A stretch of DNA of 39,213 bases, from positions 1 to 39,213 of the forward strand of contig CAJONQ010000007.1 of the NCBI GenBank assembly GCA_905235835.1, written 5' to 3'. Origin of the DNA: an uncultured Prevotella sp. GTDB taxonomy: Bacteria; Bacteroidota; Bacteroidia; Bacteroidales; Bacteroidaceae. A program made the position numbers and the translations under genes. Below, piece after piece: positions 26,701 through 36,001 of the stretch (positions within the stretch are counted from its first letter, which is position 1; every line of letters starts with the position of its first letter). The notes under the pieces were generated by a model. It worked only from the letters and a program-made list of their open reading frames with translations. It was not told the DNA's origin and did not search any database.

Positions 26701-29313
26701 CTCACGGATAAAGCCTTCCTCCAGCACCTTACCGTCTGAGAGAATCTCATAGGCAATATACAAGTCAGGATCAGAGGAACCAACCTGAACAGTGACAGGG
26801 GTCTTGTTGTCTTTGAAAGAAGAACCACTGGTATAGAACCAGTCTTTGGTCTCTATGGCAGGACGTTTGTCGTCGAGGCTGAACACCACGAACTTCACAT
26901 CCACAGAATCCCCCTCGCAAGCTGCCTCTATACGATGCTCCCCACTCTTCAGTCGGTCACTAAGGACAGGAAGTTGGGTATTGGCAGCCCCTTCCTTCCA
27001 CTCACCACCATCCAGACGATAGCGGACAGTTCCTTCTATCTCACTGCCTGCGGCATTACGACGATAGAAAGTAACAGGTCTCAACTTATCGACACGCATT
27101 CGTTGTGGTATATCACAGGTCAATGCCGTTGCCCTGGTACCCAACGGCATGCTCTTCGTACCACTATGGGTCTCGCCAGCCTGATCGGTCACATTCGCCT
27201 CTACGACGAAGTTATAGAACATCGGGTAACGTCTGTCATCCTCTGGTAATATCATCGGCATCCGCATATCAAAGGTACCATCTTCCTTCGTGGTGGTCTC
27301 ACCAGTGTAGAGCTCCTCCGTATCAGTGCCATGACCATAATAACCTGCCCCCCAATACCAGGAGTAACTCATCCACCAATAGGCGACACGACGACGCACG
27401 GTATACTGCACTTTCGCATCCTGTACAGGTACTCCCGCATAACTTACCGCCTTACCTTGCACCGTAATAGTATCACCTGCCTTATATGATTCCTTATACT
27501 CTGAGAAGGACAACTCAAAGGTAGGGCGTTTATACTCTTCTACTTTGAAACTCTCCGAAGAACCATTCAGACGAATGGAGAAAGAACCGTTTTTTGATCC
27601 TGTTGGCAACGTAAAAGATGCCGAGCATTTACCAAAGGCGTCCGTAACCAACTCCTGTTCAGCAATCACCTTGTAATTGGCATCACGCAACTGGGCGATC
27701 ACTTTCTTGTCTGCCACAACTGATGGTTCTATATAATTCTCCACTGCATAGATGACGGCTGCCATCTGAACGGTCTGCCCCGGACGGTAGATGGCACGGT
27801 CAGTATAAATCTTGGTATACTCCCGTCTACTATTATCATTATTATAACTATAATTATCATTAGAACTAATGGAAGGGCAAGCAATATCACCGTCCGTCGA
27901 CACATAAATTTTATGCCAAGTTCCCTTTGTAAAGGTATAAGTAGTCTCTCCGTCAGCATTGGTGACCAGTGTCTTCTTATTCTCTTTATCACCATAGGAA
28001 GTGGACTCTACCCTAACCTTAGCGCCTTTGACGGGTTTTCCTGTCTCAGCATCCACCACGATATAACGAACATTCGCCTTTTGCCTGCCAACGGCAAGAA
28101 CACGAAGATTGGTAACGTAATAGAGCACACGAGCGACCTCAGTATGAGGAGCCGATGTGAACTCCAACAAATAGACACCATTTGGCAAACCTACTAAGGG
28201 GACTGAGTCCTCAAACTCCTCGTATTCTCTGTATACGGGGAAAGTACGATGCTGGTAGGCCTCCTTCACCTCCACAGCGTCTTCCATTATCTTTTCATAA
28301 TCCTTCTTATAATGGATATTCATCTCATGATTACCTGCCAGTTTGGTACGATATACCTTCATGGAGAGAGAAGACAGATGACGCAGTTCCCATAACTTGA
28401 TGGTCTGTTCATGATAGGGCATTTGTACATAGGAAGGAATTCCTACAGAGAACTTAGAGGTCACCAACTCCGCCCTGTTATTTTTCAACTGTTCGATACG
28501 TTTCCACGTCCCCCATTTGGCTATTGCCATGTCCAGATAGGCAATCTGCTCCGCTGCTGTGGCAAACGTATGCTGCCGCATATAGTTATAACGCTCCAAG
28601 GCAACCTCGCCAGCCTCATCCAAATCACCATATTTACTAATCAGAGAATCCAGACTGCGGATATAGGAACTCTCTTTGAGTTTCTCCGTTTCAGAGCCAC
28701 GATGCTTCCGTAACATCTCTAATGCCGTCATACAAGAGGCACGACGGTTACCTGTCTTCTCATAGTATTCGTGCATCCACTCCCAAGCCTCCATTTCCTG
28801 TCCGATGAGATGTAACAGGTCGTCATCATATATTTTACTGTCTTTCCCATTGATGACGAAAGGCTCATAAATAGCATTTTTCACTTTGCCTAACTCCTGA
28901 GGTGATGACAAGGCGATAGTGCGATAGTTAGCACATAGCTCTTCCCAATCATCTGAAAGGGAGTGGTTATCCTCATAAATAGAATAGAGCACAGTAGCAA
29001 AGACGGCACGCAAAGAGACTTCCTTCTCTTTCTGCAACAACTGGTCCAAACGCTGAACGGCAGGTTCCAATGAGTCAGGAGCCACCTCCAACTGCATACG
29101 AGCACGATAAAGAGCGGCTTTCAGTAATTGACCGTAAGCTTTCTCTTTCTGCGCTTTCCTTTCTATGGTTGATAAATGAGTGATGGCTGTCTGGGGATGA
29201 TCCTTGTCAACTGCATCACTTACCTGCTTCCATAGACTTTTATAATCTTGTCCAAAAATCCACATAGGCATCAACATGATGATTGCAATAATGGTTAGAG
29301 TCCTCTGTTTCAT
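23743..29313 (-). CDS. Alpha-2-macroglobulin family protein, thioester-less
   Basis: Very large exported protein (1856 aa) with signal peptide MKQRTLTIIAIIMLMPMWIFGQ. In order: an N-terminal helical region (about 25-280), MG-type beta domains including the MG2-like YTKIYTDRAIYRPGQTVQMAAVIYA, a carboxypeptidase-regulatory-like stretch (VDAETGKPVKGAKVRVES), a Met/Ala-rich linker, the A2M core (FTLPESLTTWKFMGVAHT, then QPNMPRFVRMGDKAQF), and a terpenoid-cyclase-like alpha/alpha barrel with receptor-like C-terminal domains. Bacterial members are thought to trap proteases or protect the envelope. Where thioester-bearing relatives have CxEQ, this one reads PYETSAIDQ, so the covalent trap is missing. 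A Bacteroidetes promoter lies 27 bases upstream and it heads a five-gene operon. Confidence 0.93.
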   Translation of the reverse strand: MKQRTLTIIAIIMLMPMWIFGQDYKSLWKQVSDAVDKDHPQTAITHLSTIERKAQKEKAYGQLLKAALYRARMQLEVAPDSLEPAVQRLDQLLQKEKEVSLRAVFATVLYSIYEDNHSLSDDWEELCANYRTIALSSPQELGKVKNAIYEPFVINGKDSKIYDDDLLHLIGQEMEAWEWMHEYYEKTGNRRASCMTALEMLRKHRGSETEKLKESSYIRSLDSLISKYGDLDEAGEVALERYNYMRQHTFATAAEQIAYLDMAIAKWGTWKRIEQLKNNRAELVTSKFSVGIPSYVQMPYHEQTIKLWELRHLSSLSMKVYRTKLAGNHEMNIHYKKDYEKIMEDAVEVKEAYQHRTFPVYREYEEFEDSVPLVGLPNGVYLLEFTSAPHTEVARVLYYVTNLRVLAVGRQKANVRYIVVDAETGKPVKGAKVRVESTSYGDKENKKTLVTNADGETTYTFTKGTWHKIYVSTDGDIACPSISSNDNYSYNNDNSRREYTKIYTDRAIYRPGQTVQMAAVIYAVENYIEPSVVADKKVIAQLRDANYKVIAEQELVTDAFGKCSASFTLPTGSKNGSFSIRLNGSSESFKVEEYKRPTFELSFSEYKESYKAGDTITVQGKAVSYAGVPVQDAKVQYTVRRRVAYWWMSYSWYWGAGYYGHGTDTEELYTGETTTKEDGTFDMRMPMILPEDDRRYPMFYNFVVEANVTDQAGETHSGTKSMPLGTRATALTCDIPQRMRVDKLRPVTFYRRNAAGSEIEGTVRYRLDGGEWKEGAANTQLPVLSDRLKSGEHRIEAACEGDSVDVKFVVFSLDDKRPAIETKDWFYTSGSSFKDNKTPVTVQVGSSDPDLYIAYEILSDGKVLEEGFIRENRSLWNKKFTYQEKYGNGLTLAFAWVKNGISYLHTTTISRPLPDKNLTLKWETFRDRLKPGQQEEWRLSIKDKDGKPAEAQLMAVLYDKSLDQLASHYWSLYPRLSVPQTYTSWTFMRFGSVSTHGAQRANLLSVPDFFYSRFDHSIYPDRYLAFGRNYMGGRRLMRASAMADGAVAMEEPMMMANAVGMAGNYEATGEVLKAKEVVKETRQKVTDDATEEEKESVQLRENMQETAFFYPTLTADKDGGVTLTFTLPESLTTWKFMGVAHTTDMKTGSLGGETIAQKDVMIQPNMPRFVRMGDKAQFSARIFNISEQAQQGTACIELLDPETEQVVFSDQQTFAVEAGKTGHVTFSYQPDEKYSLLICRMTAKGADFSDGEQHYLPIFPDKERVTKTVPFTQHEPGVKVVDLTKLFPVGTSQQKLTVEYTNNPAWLMVQSLATLGQPYETSAIDQAASYYSNLLAKTILKQTPQAKYVFEQWKRERLRVGEHGSGMMGNETSLNSNLEKNQELKDIILAETPWVNDADREVEQKQRLSDFFDENMISNRLAAAWEKLEKLQKSDGAFTWYPEMPSSPYITMSIAEMLTRLQVMTDGNKDMDRMLSKAMDYMDGEVIKMVKEMRKWEKKGVKPSFPSFTALRWLYTNAIAQRNLSDKAADAKKYLMPLLKKDIKRQTIYEKAMTTVILQQNGDTKTAKEYVQSLKEYTVFTEEMGRYYDTPRAGYSWYSYKIPTEVAAIEAIKYVDSTDVKTIDEMRRWLLQEKRTQVWDTPINSVNAIYAFLFNQVNLLAAQEPTVLAIDQQPIELPKATAGIGYVKTAIHEPKGKEFTATKTSTGSSWGAVYAQFMQKTSEVEDAQSGITVKRELLTTNGKKLTAPLKVGDRIKVRITITSTRDLDFVQVLDRRAACMEPVRQLSGYHNGAYCSPKDFSTNYYYHGIAKGKHVLETEYYIDRAGVYETGTCTVQCAYSPEYRATAKSETLTVKE

Positions 29314-29339
29314 ATCGCACTGTTATTACTAATTATATG

Positions 29340-29371
29340 CAAAGATAGGACAAATCTGTTGAACAGCCAAT
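29340..29371 (-). promoter_or_regulatory. Predicted promoter of the alpha-2-macroglobulin operon
   Basis: On the minus strand, TATCTTTG (29347-29340) is an exact TAnnTTTG box and ATTG (29371-29368) lies 20 bases upstream as a -33 box. The start codon is 26 bases further on, giving a short leader of about 20 bases. Confidence 0.65.
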
Positions 29372-29390
29372 TCCTTTAACGAGATTTAGG

Positions 29391-29477
29391 GATTCTTCGC
29401 AAGCGAAGCGTACTAAAGAAACGATTTCTTCGCAAGCGAAGCGTACTAAAGAAACGGTTACTTCGTACTAAAGAAAC
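29391..29477. repeat. Tandem repeat derived from the 3' end of the MATE gene
   Basis: Two near-identical units of 32 and 33 bases (29391-29422, 29423-29455) and a shorter third (29456-29477) each end with TACTAAAGAAAC. The third unit lies across the last codons of the MATE gene; the other two are downstream of its stop. The two full units also contain CTTCGC-AA-GCGAAG, able to form a small hairpin. On the minus strand this reads as the gene tail CGTTTCTTTAGTACG copied three times. Confidence 0.85.
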
Positions 29478-30768
29478 GGAAACTTTGTTGATAGAGGATA
29501 GTCTGAACGATGCCACGAGTAGCAAGATAAAGCACCATCGACAGCCATAAACCATGATTACCCATGGAATCTATTAATCCTATCACACCCATAAAGAATA
29601 TCACCGCAGCCACAAAGGAGGAGAGCAACATCCCACGAGTTGCCGTAATTCCAATAAAGACACCATCCCACACAAAAGCTGCGACACCCGATATCGGTAT
29701 CAGATAAGCCCACCATACATATTCTCGTGATGCCTCCACTACCTGCGGCTCATCCGTCAACAGACGAAGGAAGGGCATTCCACCTACTATATATATAGCA
29801 GAAAACAGGATGACCATAGCAACGCCCCACCCGAACAATCGTCTTACTACCTGTTGATAGGCTTCTTGATTCCTGGCTCCTCGGTATCTGCCGCATAATG
29901 CCTCTCCAGCATAGGCAAAACCATCCATGAAGTAGGAGAAGAAGAGGTAGAGTTGCATCAACAGGGTATTGACGGCAAGGATGACTGCTCCCTGACGTGC
30001 TCCTGCCGAAGTAAAATAGAGATTAACCGCAACTAAGAATAGGGTGCGCAAGAAAATATCACGGTTAACACGGAAGAACACCAACCAGTCGGTGAGTTTT
30101 TCCTTCATCAATGACACCTTCCAACGTGACATCCTTCGATAATAACGCCACCACAAACCCATAGCGACAAACAATCCCGCATACTGGGCAATGACAGTAC
30201 CCAAAGCGACACCCTCCACCTTCATACCCAAGCCATAGACTAAGGTAAGGGAGGTAAGGATATTCACTATATTCTGGATGATGGATATCAGCATGGGAAC
30301 ACTTGAGTTTTGCATCCCTATAAACCAACCGCTTAGAGAATAGAGTCCTAAAACAGCAGGAGCTCCCCATACTACAATATTAAAATAAGTAACAGACAAC
30401 ACACGGACATCAGGTGTAGGTCCGATAAACCACAACATCATTTCCCTCAATGGATACTGGAAGATGATAACAACAAGAGAGATGGCTAACGACACGACGA
30501 CAGAACGCATCAAAAGACGCATCACCTCCTGCATATCCCTTTTACCACGAGCCTGGGCTGTCATCCCACTGGTACCCATCCTCAAAAACGCAAACACCCA
30601 ATAGACCAAACTGAAGATCATCGAGCCTACCGCAATGGCACCGATATAGGCGGCATCTCCCATATGCCCGACAATGGCAGTATCGACCAGTCCCAAGAGG
30701 GGAACGGTGATATTGGTCACGATAGCAGGAATGGCTATCCGTAAGATTTGTTTGTCTCTCTGATTCAT
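29458..30768 (-). CDS. MATE-family efflux transporter (DinF-like)
   Basis: Inner-membrane antiporter of the multidrug and toxic compound extrusion family, 436 aa with 12 hydrophobic segments and the family's duplicated layout. The N-terminus (RIAIPAIVTNITVPLLGLVDTAIVGHMG) is strongly typical of the DinF subgroup. Substrates cannot be read from sequence. The ATG at 30768 (MNQRDKQIL) is preferred over an in-frame TTG at 30780, because the latter lies inside the predicted -7 promoter box. With that promoter the message would be nearly leaderless. The gene's last 15 bases are repeated twice beyond its stop. It is transcribed alone, divergent from the next gene. Confidence 0.9.
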   Translation of the reverse strand: MNQRDKQILRIAIPAIVTNITVPLLGLVDTAIVGHMGDAAYIGAIAVGSMIFSLVYWVFAFLRMGTSGMTAQARGKRDMQEVMRLLMRSVVVSLAISLVVIIFQYPLREMMLWFIGPTPDVRVLSVTYFNIVVWGAPAVLGLYSLSGWFIGMQNSSVPMLISIIQNIVNILTSLTLVYGLGMKVEGVALGTVIAQYAGLFVAMGLWWRYYRRMSRWKVSLMKEKLTDWLVFFRVNRDIFLRTLFLVAVNLYFTSAGARQGAVILAVNTLLMQLYLFFSYFMDGFAYAGEALCGRYRGARNQEAYQQVVRRLFGWGVAMVILFSAIYIVGGMPFLRLLTDEPQVVEASREYVWWAYLIPISGVAAFVWDGVFIGITATRGMLLSSFVAAVIFFMGVIGLIDSMGNHGLWLSMVLYLATRGIVQTILYQQSFRFFSTK

Positions 30769-30776
30769 TTTTCTTT

Positions 30777-30816
30777 GCAAAGATAGTGGTTTTTACAGAA
30801 AAAACACTATCTTTGC
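30777..30816. promoter_or_regulatory. Divergent promoters within a perfect 12-bp inverted repeat
   Basis: GCAAAGATAGTG (30777-30788) and CACTATCTTTGC (30805-30816) are exact reverse complements with 16 bases between. Each arm contains TATCTTTG, the -7 box, pointing outward: minus strand 30785-30778 toward the MATE gene, plus strand 30808-30815 toward the gene at 30841. No good TTTG -33 box is evident for either, and each promoter's upstream element would have to fall within the other's core. Confidence 0.6.
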
Positions 30817-30840
30817 GACAAAATACATACCAGCTACGTT

Positions 30841-31446
30841 ATGGAAATGAAAAACAAGAAGTCTACATGGGCAGCACTTGCTACCATCGGAGTTACTGCG
30901 GTTGCTGCAGGAACAACGGCTATCGTCAAGATTCGTCAGAAGAGGGCAGAGGCAAAGAAACGCGCCGAGCAGGAGAGACAGAAGGAGAAAGAAACTCAGT
31001 CGCTCAAGTTGACACCTGAGCAGATGATGGTGTATAACGAGGCTGTAAGGAATTTCATCACCCTCAACAACCGTATCTATGACTTGCGCTACTATCAGAA
31101 AGAGGTGCAACCATTGGTACAGATGCTTGCCACAGGCAAGGCAGTCAACGAGGACGAACTGTCTGGTATCGAGGAGGTGGATATCCTTTGCCATGATATC
31201 CGTCTGTTTGTGAACCGCCAGTTGCCGTTTATCAGCACTTGTGTGGGAGTCATCAGCGAGGGAGATACCTATGAGGACTTCGTCCATGGACCAATCGACG
31301 GGAAGTTCGACAAGGAACTGGACCGTGAGGAAGACGGAAATAATGTTGCTGACGGCACACCTATCAAGCATGTGCTGAAATTAGGGTATTACTTCCCTGA
31401 GTCATCTATCGCTGCCTATCCTGTCAAATCCATTGTTACCGTATGA
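30841..31446 (+). CDS. Membrane-anchored protein of unknown function
   Basis: I do not recognise this 201-aa product. It has one N-terminal hydrophobic segment (about residues 9-28, WAALATIGVTAVAAGTTAIV), a highly charged, probably coiled-coil stretch (about 30-57, KRAEAKKRAEQERQKEKE), and a mixed helical C-terminal part with one cysteine in ILCHDIR and another in STCVGV. There is no signal cleavage site, so it probably stays anchored in the inner membrane with the rest in the cytoplasm. The stop overlaps the start of the acyl-CoA synthetase gene by four bases (ATGA), so the two are co-translated, but no shared function can be read. The ATG at 30841 follows a predicted promoter by 25 bases. 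Confidence 0.75.
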   Translation: MEMKNKKSTWAALATIGVTAVAAGTTAIVKIRQKRAEAKKRAEQERQKEKETQSLKLTPEQMMVYNEAVRNFITLNNRIYDLRYYQKEVQPLVQMLATGKAVNEDELSGIEEVDILCHDIRLFVNRQLPFISTCVGVISEGDTYEDFVHGPIDGKFDKELDREEDGNNVADGTPIKHVLKLGYYFPESSIAAYPVKSIVTV

Positions 31447-33503
31447 TTAATCAAGAACTGTTAGCCCCGAAGTCTATCGCTGTCATCGGAGGCTCTAATA
31501 ATATCCACAAGCCTGGTGGTGCCATCGTCCGTAACATCTTGCAAGGTGACTATCAAGGGACGCTCCGCATTGTCAATCCTAAGGAGGACGAGGTTCAGGG
31601 TATCAAGGTGTTCCATGATGTCCGTGAGTTACCTCCTACAGAACTTGCCGTTCTGGTGATTCCAGCCAAGCTCTGTCCTGACACCGTAGAAATTCTTGCC
31701 AAAGAGAAAGACACCAAGGCGTTCATTATTATCTCCGCTGGTTTTGGGGAGGAGACCAAAGCTGGTGCGGAGATGGAGCAGCGCATCCTTGACACTTGTG
31801 AACAATACGGGGCAGCGCTGATTGGTCCGAACTGCATCGGACTGCTGAACCGCAACCATCATAGTGTATTCACACAACCGATTCCCAAGCTCCATCCAAA
31901 GGGTGTTGACTTTGTCAGCGGCTCTGGTGCCACAGCGGTATTTATCTTGGAGAGTGCCGTGATTAAGGGGTTGCAGTTCAACAGCGTATGGTCTATTGGT
32001 AACGGCAAGCAGATTGGTATCGAGGACGTGTTGCAATATATGGATGAACACTTCAACCCTGATACCGACTCACACGTCAAACTACTATATATCGAGAACA
32101 TATCCAATCCTGACAAGTTGCTCTTTCATGCCATCAGCCTCATCCGAAAGGGTTGTCGTATCGCCGCCATCAAGGCTGGCAGCAGTGAGAGTGGCAGTCG
32201 TGCCGCATCGAGTCATACGGGTGCTATCGCCTCCAGCGACTCTGCCGTAGAGGCATTGTTCCGTAAGGCGGGTATTGTTCGCTGTCATAGCAGGGAGGAA
32301 CTGACTACCGTTGGGTGTATCTTCACCCTACCGCCACTGACAGGCAGGCGTTTCGCCATTGTCACCCATGCGGGAGGACCTGGTGTGATGCTGACTGACG
32401 CTTTATCGAAAGGCGGACTGGTCGTTCCCAAACTGGAGAGCAAGGCTGCCGAGGAGTTGAAGACGAAACTCTTCCCTGGTTCCAGTGTGGCGAATCCGAT
32501 TGATATCCTTGCTACGGGTACCCCTGAGCAATTGGGATTAACGATAGATTATTGTGAGAGGTGTTTTGATGATATTGACGCCATCGCCGTCATCTATGGT
32601 ACTCCAGGCTTGACCACCCTCTATCAGGCTTACGAGGTACTGCATCAGAAGATTATGGAATGCAAAAAGCCTATCTTCCCTATCCTGCCCAGTCTGCATA
32701 CGGCAGGTCCAGAGGTGGCTGAGTTCCTTGCCAAAGGACATGTCAATTTCTCTGATGAGGTAACCCTTGCCACAGCACTCTCTCAGATTATGCAGACACC
32801 TCCTCCATCTCCGCCAGAGGTACAGCTTTACGGCATTGATATCCCAAGATTAAACAAAATCATCTTAGACATTAAGGATAACGGATACCTCCCTCCAGAC
32901 ATAGTCCGTGAGATTTTATCATGTGCCGGCATCCCCATCGTCCCAGAGAAAGTCTCTTCCTCCAAGGATGAGCTGATCGCTTTCGCCCAGAAAGTGGGTT
33001 ACCCTGTCGTGGCTAAAGTGGTAGGACCAGTCCATAAGAGTGACGTGGGTGGTGTGACACTGAATATCCGCACCCCCGAGCATCTCGCTTTGGAGTTCGA
33101 CCGTATGATGAAGATACAGGACGCTACCGCTGTCATGGTACAGAAGATGCTGAAAGGAACCGAACTGTTTATTGGTGCCAAATACGAGAAGCGCTTCGGT
33201 CATGTGGTACTCTGCGGCTTGGGTGGTATCTTCGTCGAGGTTCTGAAAGACGTGCAGTCGGGTCTTGCCCCACTCTCTGCCGCCGAGGCTTATTCCATGA
33301 TTCACTCACTGAGGGGCTATAAAATCATCAAAGGAACACGAGGACAGAAGGGTATCAACGAGCAGAAATATGCTGAGATTATCGTGCGACTCTCCACTCT
33401 TCTCCGCTTCGCTACCGAGATCAAGGAGATGGACATCAACCCGCTCCTTGCCGATGAGCAGGACGTGGTTGCCGTCGATGCCCGAATACTGATAGAGAAA
33501 TAA
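31443..33503 (+). CDS. Acyl/acetyl-CoA synthetase, ADP-forming (fused alpha-beta)
   Basis: NDP-forming acyl-CoA synthetase that interconverts acyl-CoA + ADP + Pi and acid + CoA + ATP, giving substrate-level ATP during fermentation. In the 686-aa chain, residues about 1-130 are the CoA-binding fold (LAPKSIAVIGGSNNIHKPGG, GPNCIGLLN). The middle part carries the phosphohistidine His258 in SSHTGAIAS and the VTHAGGPGVMLTDAL segment. From about residue 470 an ATP-grasp domain follows (GYPVVAKVVGPVHKSDVGGV, ending EMDINPLLA). Both halves are on one chain, in alpha-beta order. Acetate is the likeliest substrate but propionate or others are possible. It overlaps the preceding gene and precedes the GH94 gene by 30 bases. 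Confidence 0.9.
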   Translation: MINQELLAPKSIAVIGGSNNIHKPGGAIVRNILQGDYQGTLRIVNPKEDEVQGIKVFHDVRELPPTELAVLVIPAKLCPDTVEILAKEKDTKAFIIISAGFGEETKAGAEMEQRILDTCEQYGAALIGPNCIGLLNRNHHSVFTQPIPKLHPKGVDFVSGSGATAVFILESAVIKGLQFNSVWSIGNGKQIGIEDVLQYMDEHFNPDTDSHVKLLYIENISNPDKLLFHAISLIRKGCRIAAIKAGSSESGSRAASSHTGAIASSDSAVEALFRKAGIVRCHSREELTTVGCIFTLPPLTGRRFAIVTHAGGPGVMLTDALSKGGLVVPKLESKAAEELKTKLFPGSSVANPIDILATGTPEQLGLTIDYCERCFDDIDAIAVIYGTPGLTTLYQAYEVLHQKIMECKKPIFPILPSLHTAGPEVAEFLAKGHVNFSDEVTLATALSQIMQTPPPSPPEVQLYGIDIPRLNKIILDIKDNGYLPPDIVREILSCAGIPIVPEKVSSSKDELIAFAQKVGYPVVAKVVGPVHKSDVGGVTLNIRTPEHLALEFDRMMKIQDATAVMVQKMLKGTELFIGAKYEKRFGHVVLCGLGGIFVEVLKDVQSGLAPLSAAEAYSMIHSLRGYKIIKGTRGQKGINEQKYAEIIVRLSTLLRFATEIKEMDINPLLADEQDVVAVDARILIEK

Positions 33504-33533
33504 TATATGAACTCATAAAACTATAACAGAACT

Positions 33534-35978
33534 ATGATGGACAACAAACGTTATGGTCATTTTGATGACCAACATCGTGAGTATGTGATTACCGACCCGA
33601 AGACTCCGTGGCCCTGGATCAACTACTTAGGTAATGAAGATTTCTTCTCACTCATCTCAAACACTGCTGGCGGTTACTCCTTCTATAAGGACGCCAAGTT
33701 CCGCCGCATCACCCGTTATCGCTATAATAACGTGCCGATGGATAATGGCGGACGTTATTTCTATATCAATGACAACGGTACTATCTGGAATCCTGGATGG
33801 AAGCCCTGCAAGACCCCACTCGACTTCTACGAGTGCCGCCATGGTATGAGCTATACTCGTGTGACGGGCAGAAAGAATGATGTAGTGGCAAGTGTACTGT
33901 TCTTCGTTCCCTTGAAGACATGGGCTGAGGTGCAGAAACTGACCCTCACCAACCAAGGCAAGGAGGTGAAGAAACTGAAACTCTTCTCCTTCGAGGAGTG
34001 GTGTCTTTGGAATGCCGCTACGGATATGGAGAACTTCCAGCGTAACTTCTCGACGGGTGAGGTGGAGGTCGAGGATTCGACCATCTATCATAAGACGGAG
34101 TATCGTGAGCGTCGCAACCACTATGCGTTCTATCATGTGAACACAGAGATACAGGGTTACGACACGGATCGTGAGACATTCGTGGGTCTCTATAACGAGT
34201 TTGCAAACCCTGACGCTGTCGTAGAGGGCAAGCCACGCAACAGCCATGCCCATGGCTGGAGTCCTATCGCCTCGCATTATATCGAGGTGACCCTGCAACC
34301 CGGAGAGTCTCGTGACTTCGTCTTCCTGCTGGGCTATGTGGAGAACGAGCAGGACAAGAAGTTCGCTGCCCCACAGGTCATCAACAAGGAGAAGGCGCAT
34401 GCCATCATCGAGAAACTGAACACCACAGAGAAGGTGGACAAGGCGTTTGCCGAACTCTGCGACTATTGGGACAAGCTGCTTAATATATATAATGTACGCA
34501 CGGGAAATGACAAACTCGACCGCATGGTGAACATCTGGAACCAGTACCAGTGCATGGTGACCTTCAACTTCTCTCGCTCAGCATCGTTCTTCGAGAGTGG
34601 TATCGGTCGTGGCATGGGCTTCCGTGACTCTAATCAGGACCTCGTGGGCTTCGTCCACCAGATTCCAAGTCGTGCCCGTCAGCGTATCATCGACATCGCA
34701 TCGACGCAGTTCCCCGATGGCGGTTGCTATCATCAGTATCAGCCATTGACCAAGCGTGGTAACAACGACATCGGTGGTGGTTTCAACGATGACCCCTGCT
34801 GGCTTATCTTTGGTACCGTTGCCTATATCAAGGAGACAGGCGACTTCTCGATTCTCGACGAGATGGTACCGTTCGACAACCAGCCTGGTTCTGAGGTGAC
34901 ATTATTCGAGCACCTGAAGGTATCGATGGACCACGTCATCAAGAACCTCGGTCCGCATAAACTGCCACTCATCGGACGTGCCGACTGGAACGACTGCCTG
35001 AACCTCAACTGCTTCTCTTGGGATCCCAACGAGAGTTTCCAGACCACAGAGAACAAGAGCGAGGGTACAAAGGCTGAGTCGCTGATGATTGCAGGACTCT
35101 TCGTCGTGACAGCCAAACAATATGTTGAACTTTGCGAGAAACTGGGTAAGACCGATGAGGCTAAGCGAATGCAACATGCTATCGACGAGATGGTGGCTGC
35201 TGTGAAGAAAGACGGATGGGATGGTGAGTGGTATCTCCGTGCCTACGACTTCTTCGGCAATAAGATCGGCTCTCACGAGTGTGACGAGGCGAAGATATTT
35301 ATCGAGTCACAGGGCTGGTGTACCATGGCACAGATTGGTGCTGAGGACGGTATGGTGGCTAAGTCGCTCGACTCCTGCAAGAAGTACTTGGAGTGCGAGC
35401 ATGGCATGGTGCTCAACAACCCAGCCTTCTCCAAATATATCTACGAGTACGGTGAGATTTCATCCTATCCTGAGGGCTACAAGGAGAACGCAGGTATCTT
35501 CTGCCATAATAACCCATGGGTCATCATCGGTGAGACCCTTGCCGGGCGTGGTAACGACGCATGGTCACACTATGCGAAGATTCTCCCCTCTTACGTGGAG
35601 GAGAAATACCAGACGTTGCATAAGGTGGAGCCATACGTCAACTGTCAGATGGTGGCTGGTAAGGATGCCGCCAAGCCAGGTGAGGGTAAGAACTCATGGT
35701 TGACAGGTACTGCCGCATGGATGTGGCTGACTGTCAGCCAGTATATCCTCGGTGTGAAACCTCAGTATGACGGCTTGCAGATTGATCCTTGTCTGCCGAC
35801 GACTGCTAAGGAGTACACCATCCAGCGTAAGTTCCGTGATGCCGAATACACCATCACCGTCAAGAACCCTGACGGCAAGGAATCTGGTGTCAAGCAGATG
35901 GTCGTTGACGGCAAGCCCGTCGAGGGTAACGTCATCCCCTACGCATCTGGCAAGCATACCGTTGAGGTGACGATGTAA
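33534..35978 (+). CDS. GH94 phosphorylase, probably cellobiose phosphorylase
   Basis: Inverting phosphorylase that splits a beta-linked glucose disaccharide with phosphate to glucose 1-phosphate and a free sugar, saving ATP. The 814-aa length, the N-terminal [27 protein letters not shown] block, [11 protein letters not shown], and the [12 protein letters not shown] motif match cellobiose phosphorylases. Asp487 in WND is the expected general acid. The C-terminal part has the jelly-roll end ([19 protein letters not shown]). No signal peptide is seen, so it acts in the cytoplasm on imported cellobiose. Chitobiose or laminaribiose cannot be excluded. It lies 30 bases after the acyl-CoA synthetase and is followed by a terminator. 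Confidence 0.92.
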   Translation: MMDNKRYGHFDDQHREYVITDPKTPWPWINYLGNEDFFSLISNTAGGYSFYKDAKFRRITRYRYNNVPMDNGGRYFYINDNGTIWNPGWKPCKTPLDFYECRHGMSYTRVTGRKNDVVASVLFFVPLKTWAEVQKLTLTNQGKEVKKLKLFSFEEWCLWNAATDMENFQRNFSTGEVEVEDSTIYHKTEYRERRNHYAFYHVNTEIQGYDTDRETFVGLYNEFANPDAVVEGKPRNSHAHGWSPIASHYIEVTLQPGESRDFVFLLGYVENEQDKKFAAPQVINKEKAHAIIEKLNTTEKVDKAFAELCDYWDKLLNIYNVRTGNDKLDRMVNIWNQYQCMVTFNFSRSASFFESGIGRGMGFRDSNQDLVGFVHQIPSRARQRIIDIASTQFPDGGCYHQYQPLTKRGNNDIGGGFNDDPCWLIFGTVAYIKETGDFSILDEMVPFDNQPGSEVTLFEHLKVSMDHVIKNLGPHKLPLIGRADWNDCLNLNCFSWDPNESFQTTENKSEGTKAESLMIAGLFVVTAKQYVELCEKLGKTDEAKRMQHAIDEMVAAVKKDGWDGEWYLRAYDFFGNKIGSHECDEAKIFIESQGWCTMAQIGAEDGMVAKSLDSCKKYLECEHGMVLNNPAFSKYIYEYGEISSYPEGYKENAGIFCHNNPWVIIGETLAGRGNDAWSHYAKILPSYVEEKYQTLHKVEPYVNCQMVAGKDAAKPGEGKNSWLTGTAAWMWLTVSQYILGVKPQYDGLQIDPCLPTTAKEYTIQRKFRDAEYTITVKNPDGKESGVKQMVVDGKPVEGNVIPYASGKHTVEVTM

Positions 35979-36001
35979 GCAAACGTTACATAAGTATTCA
36001 A

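Noticed and set aside
29391..29477. The tandem units as a CRISPR array
   Set aside because: There are no unique spacers. The units abut, are derived from the gene tail, and there are no cas genes nearby.
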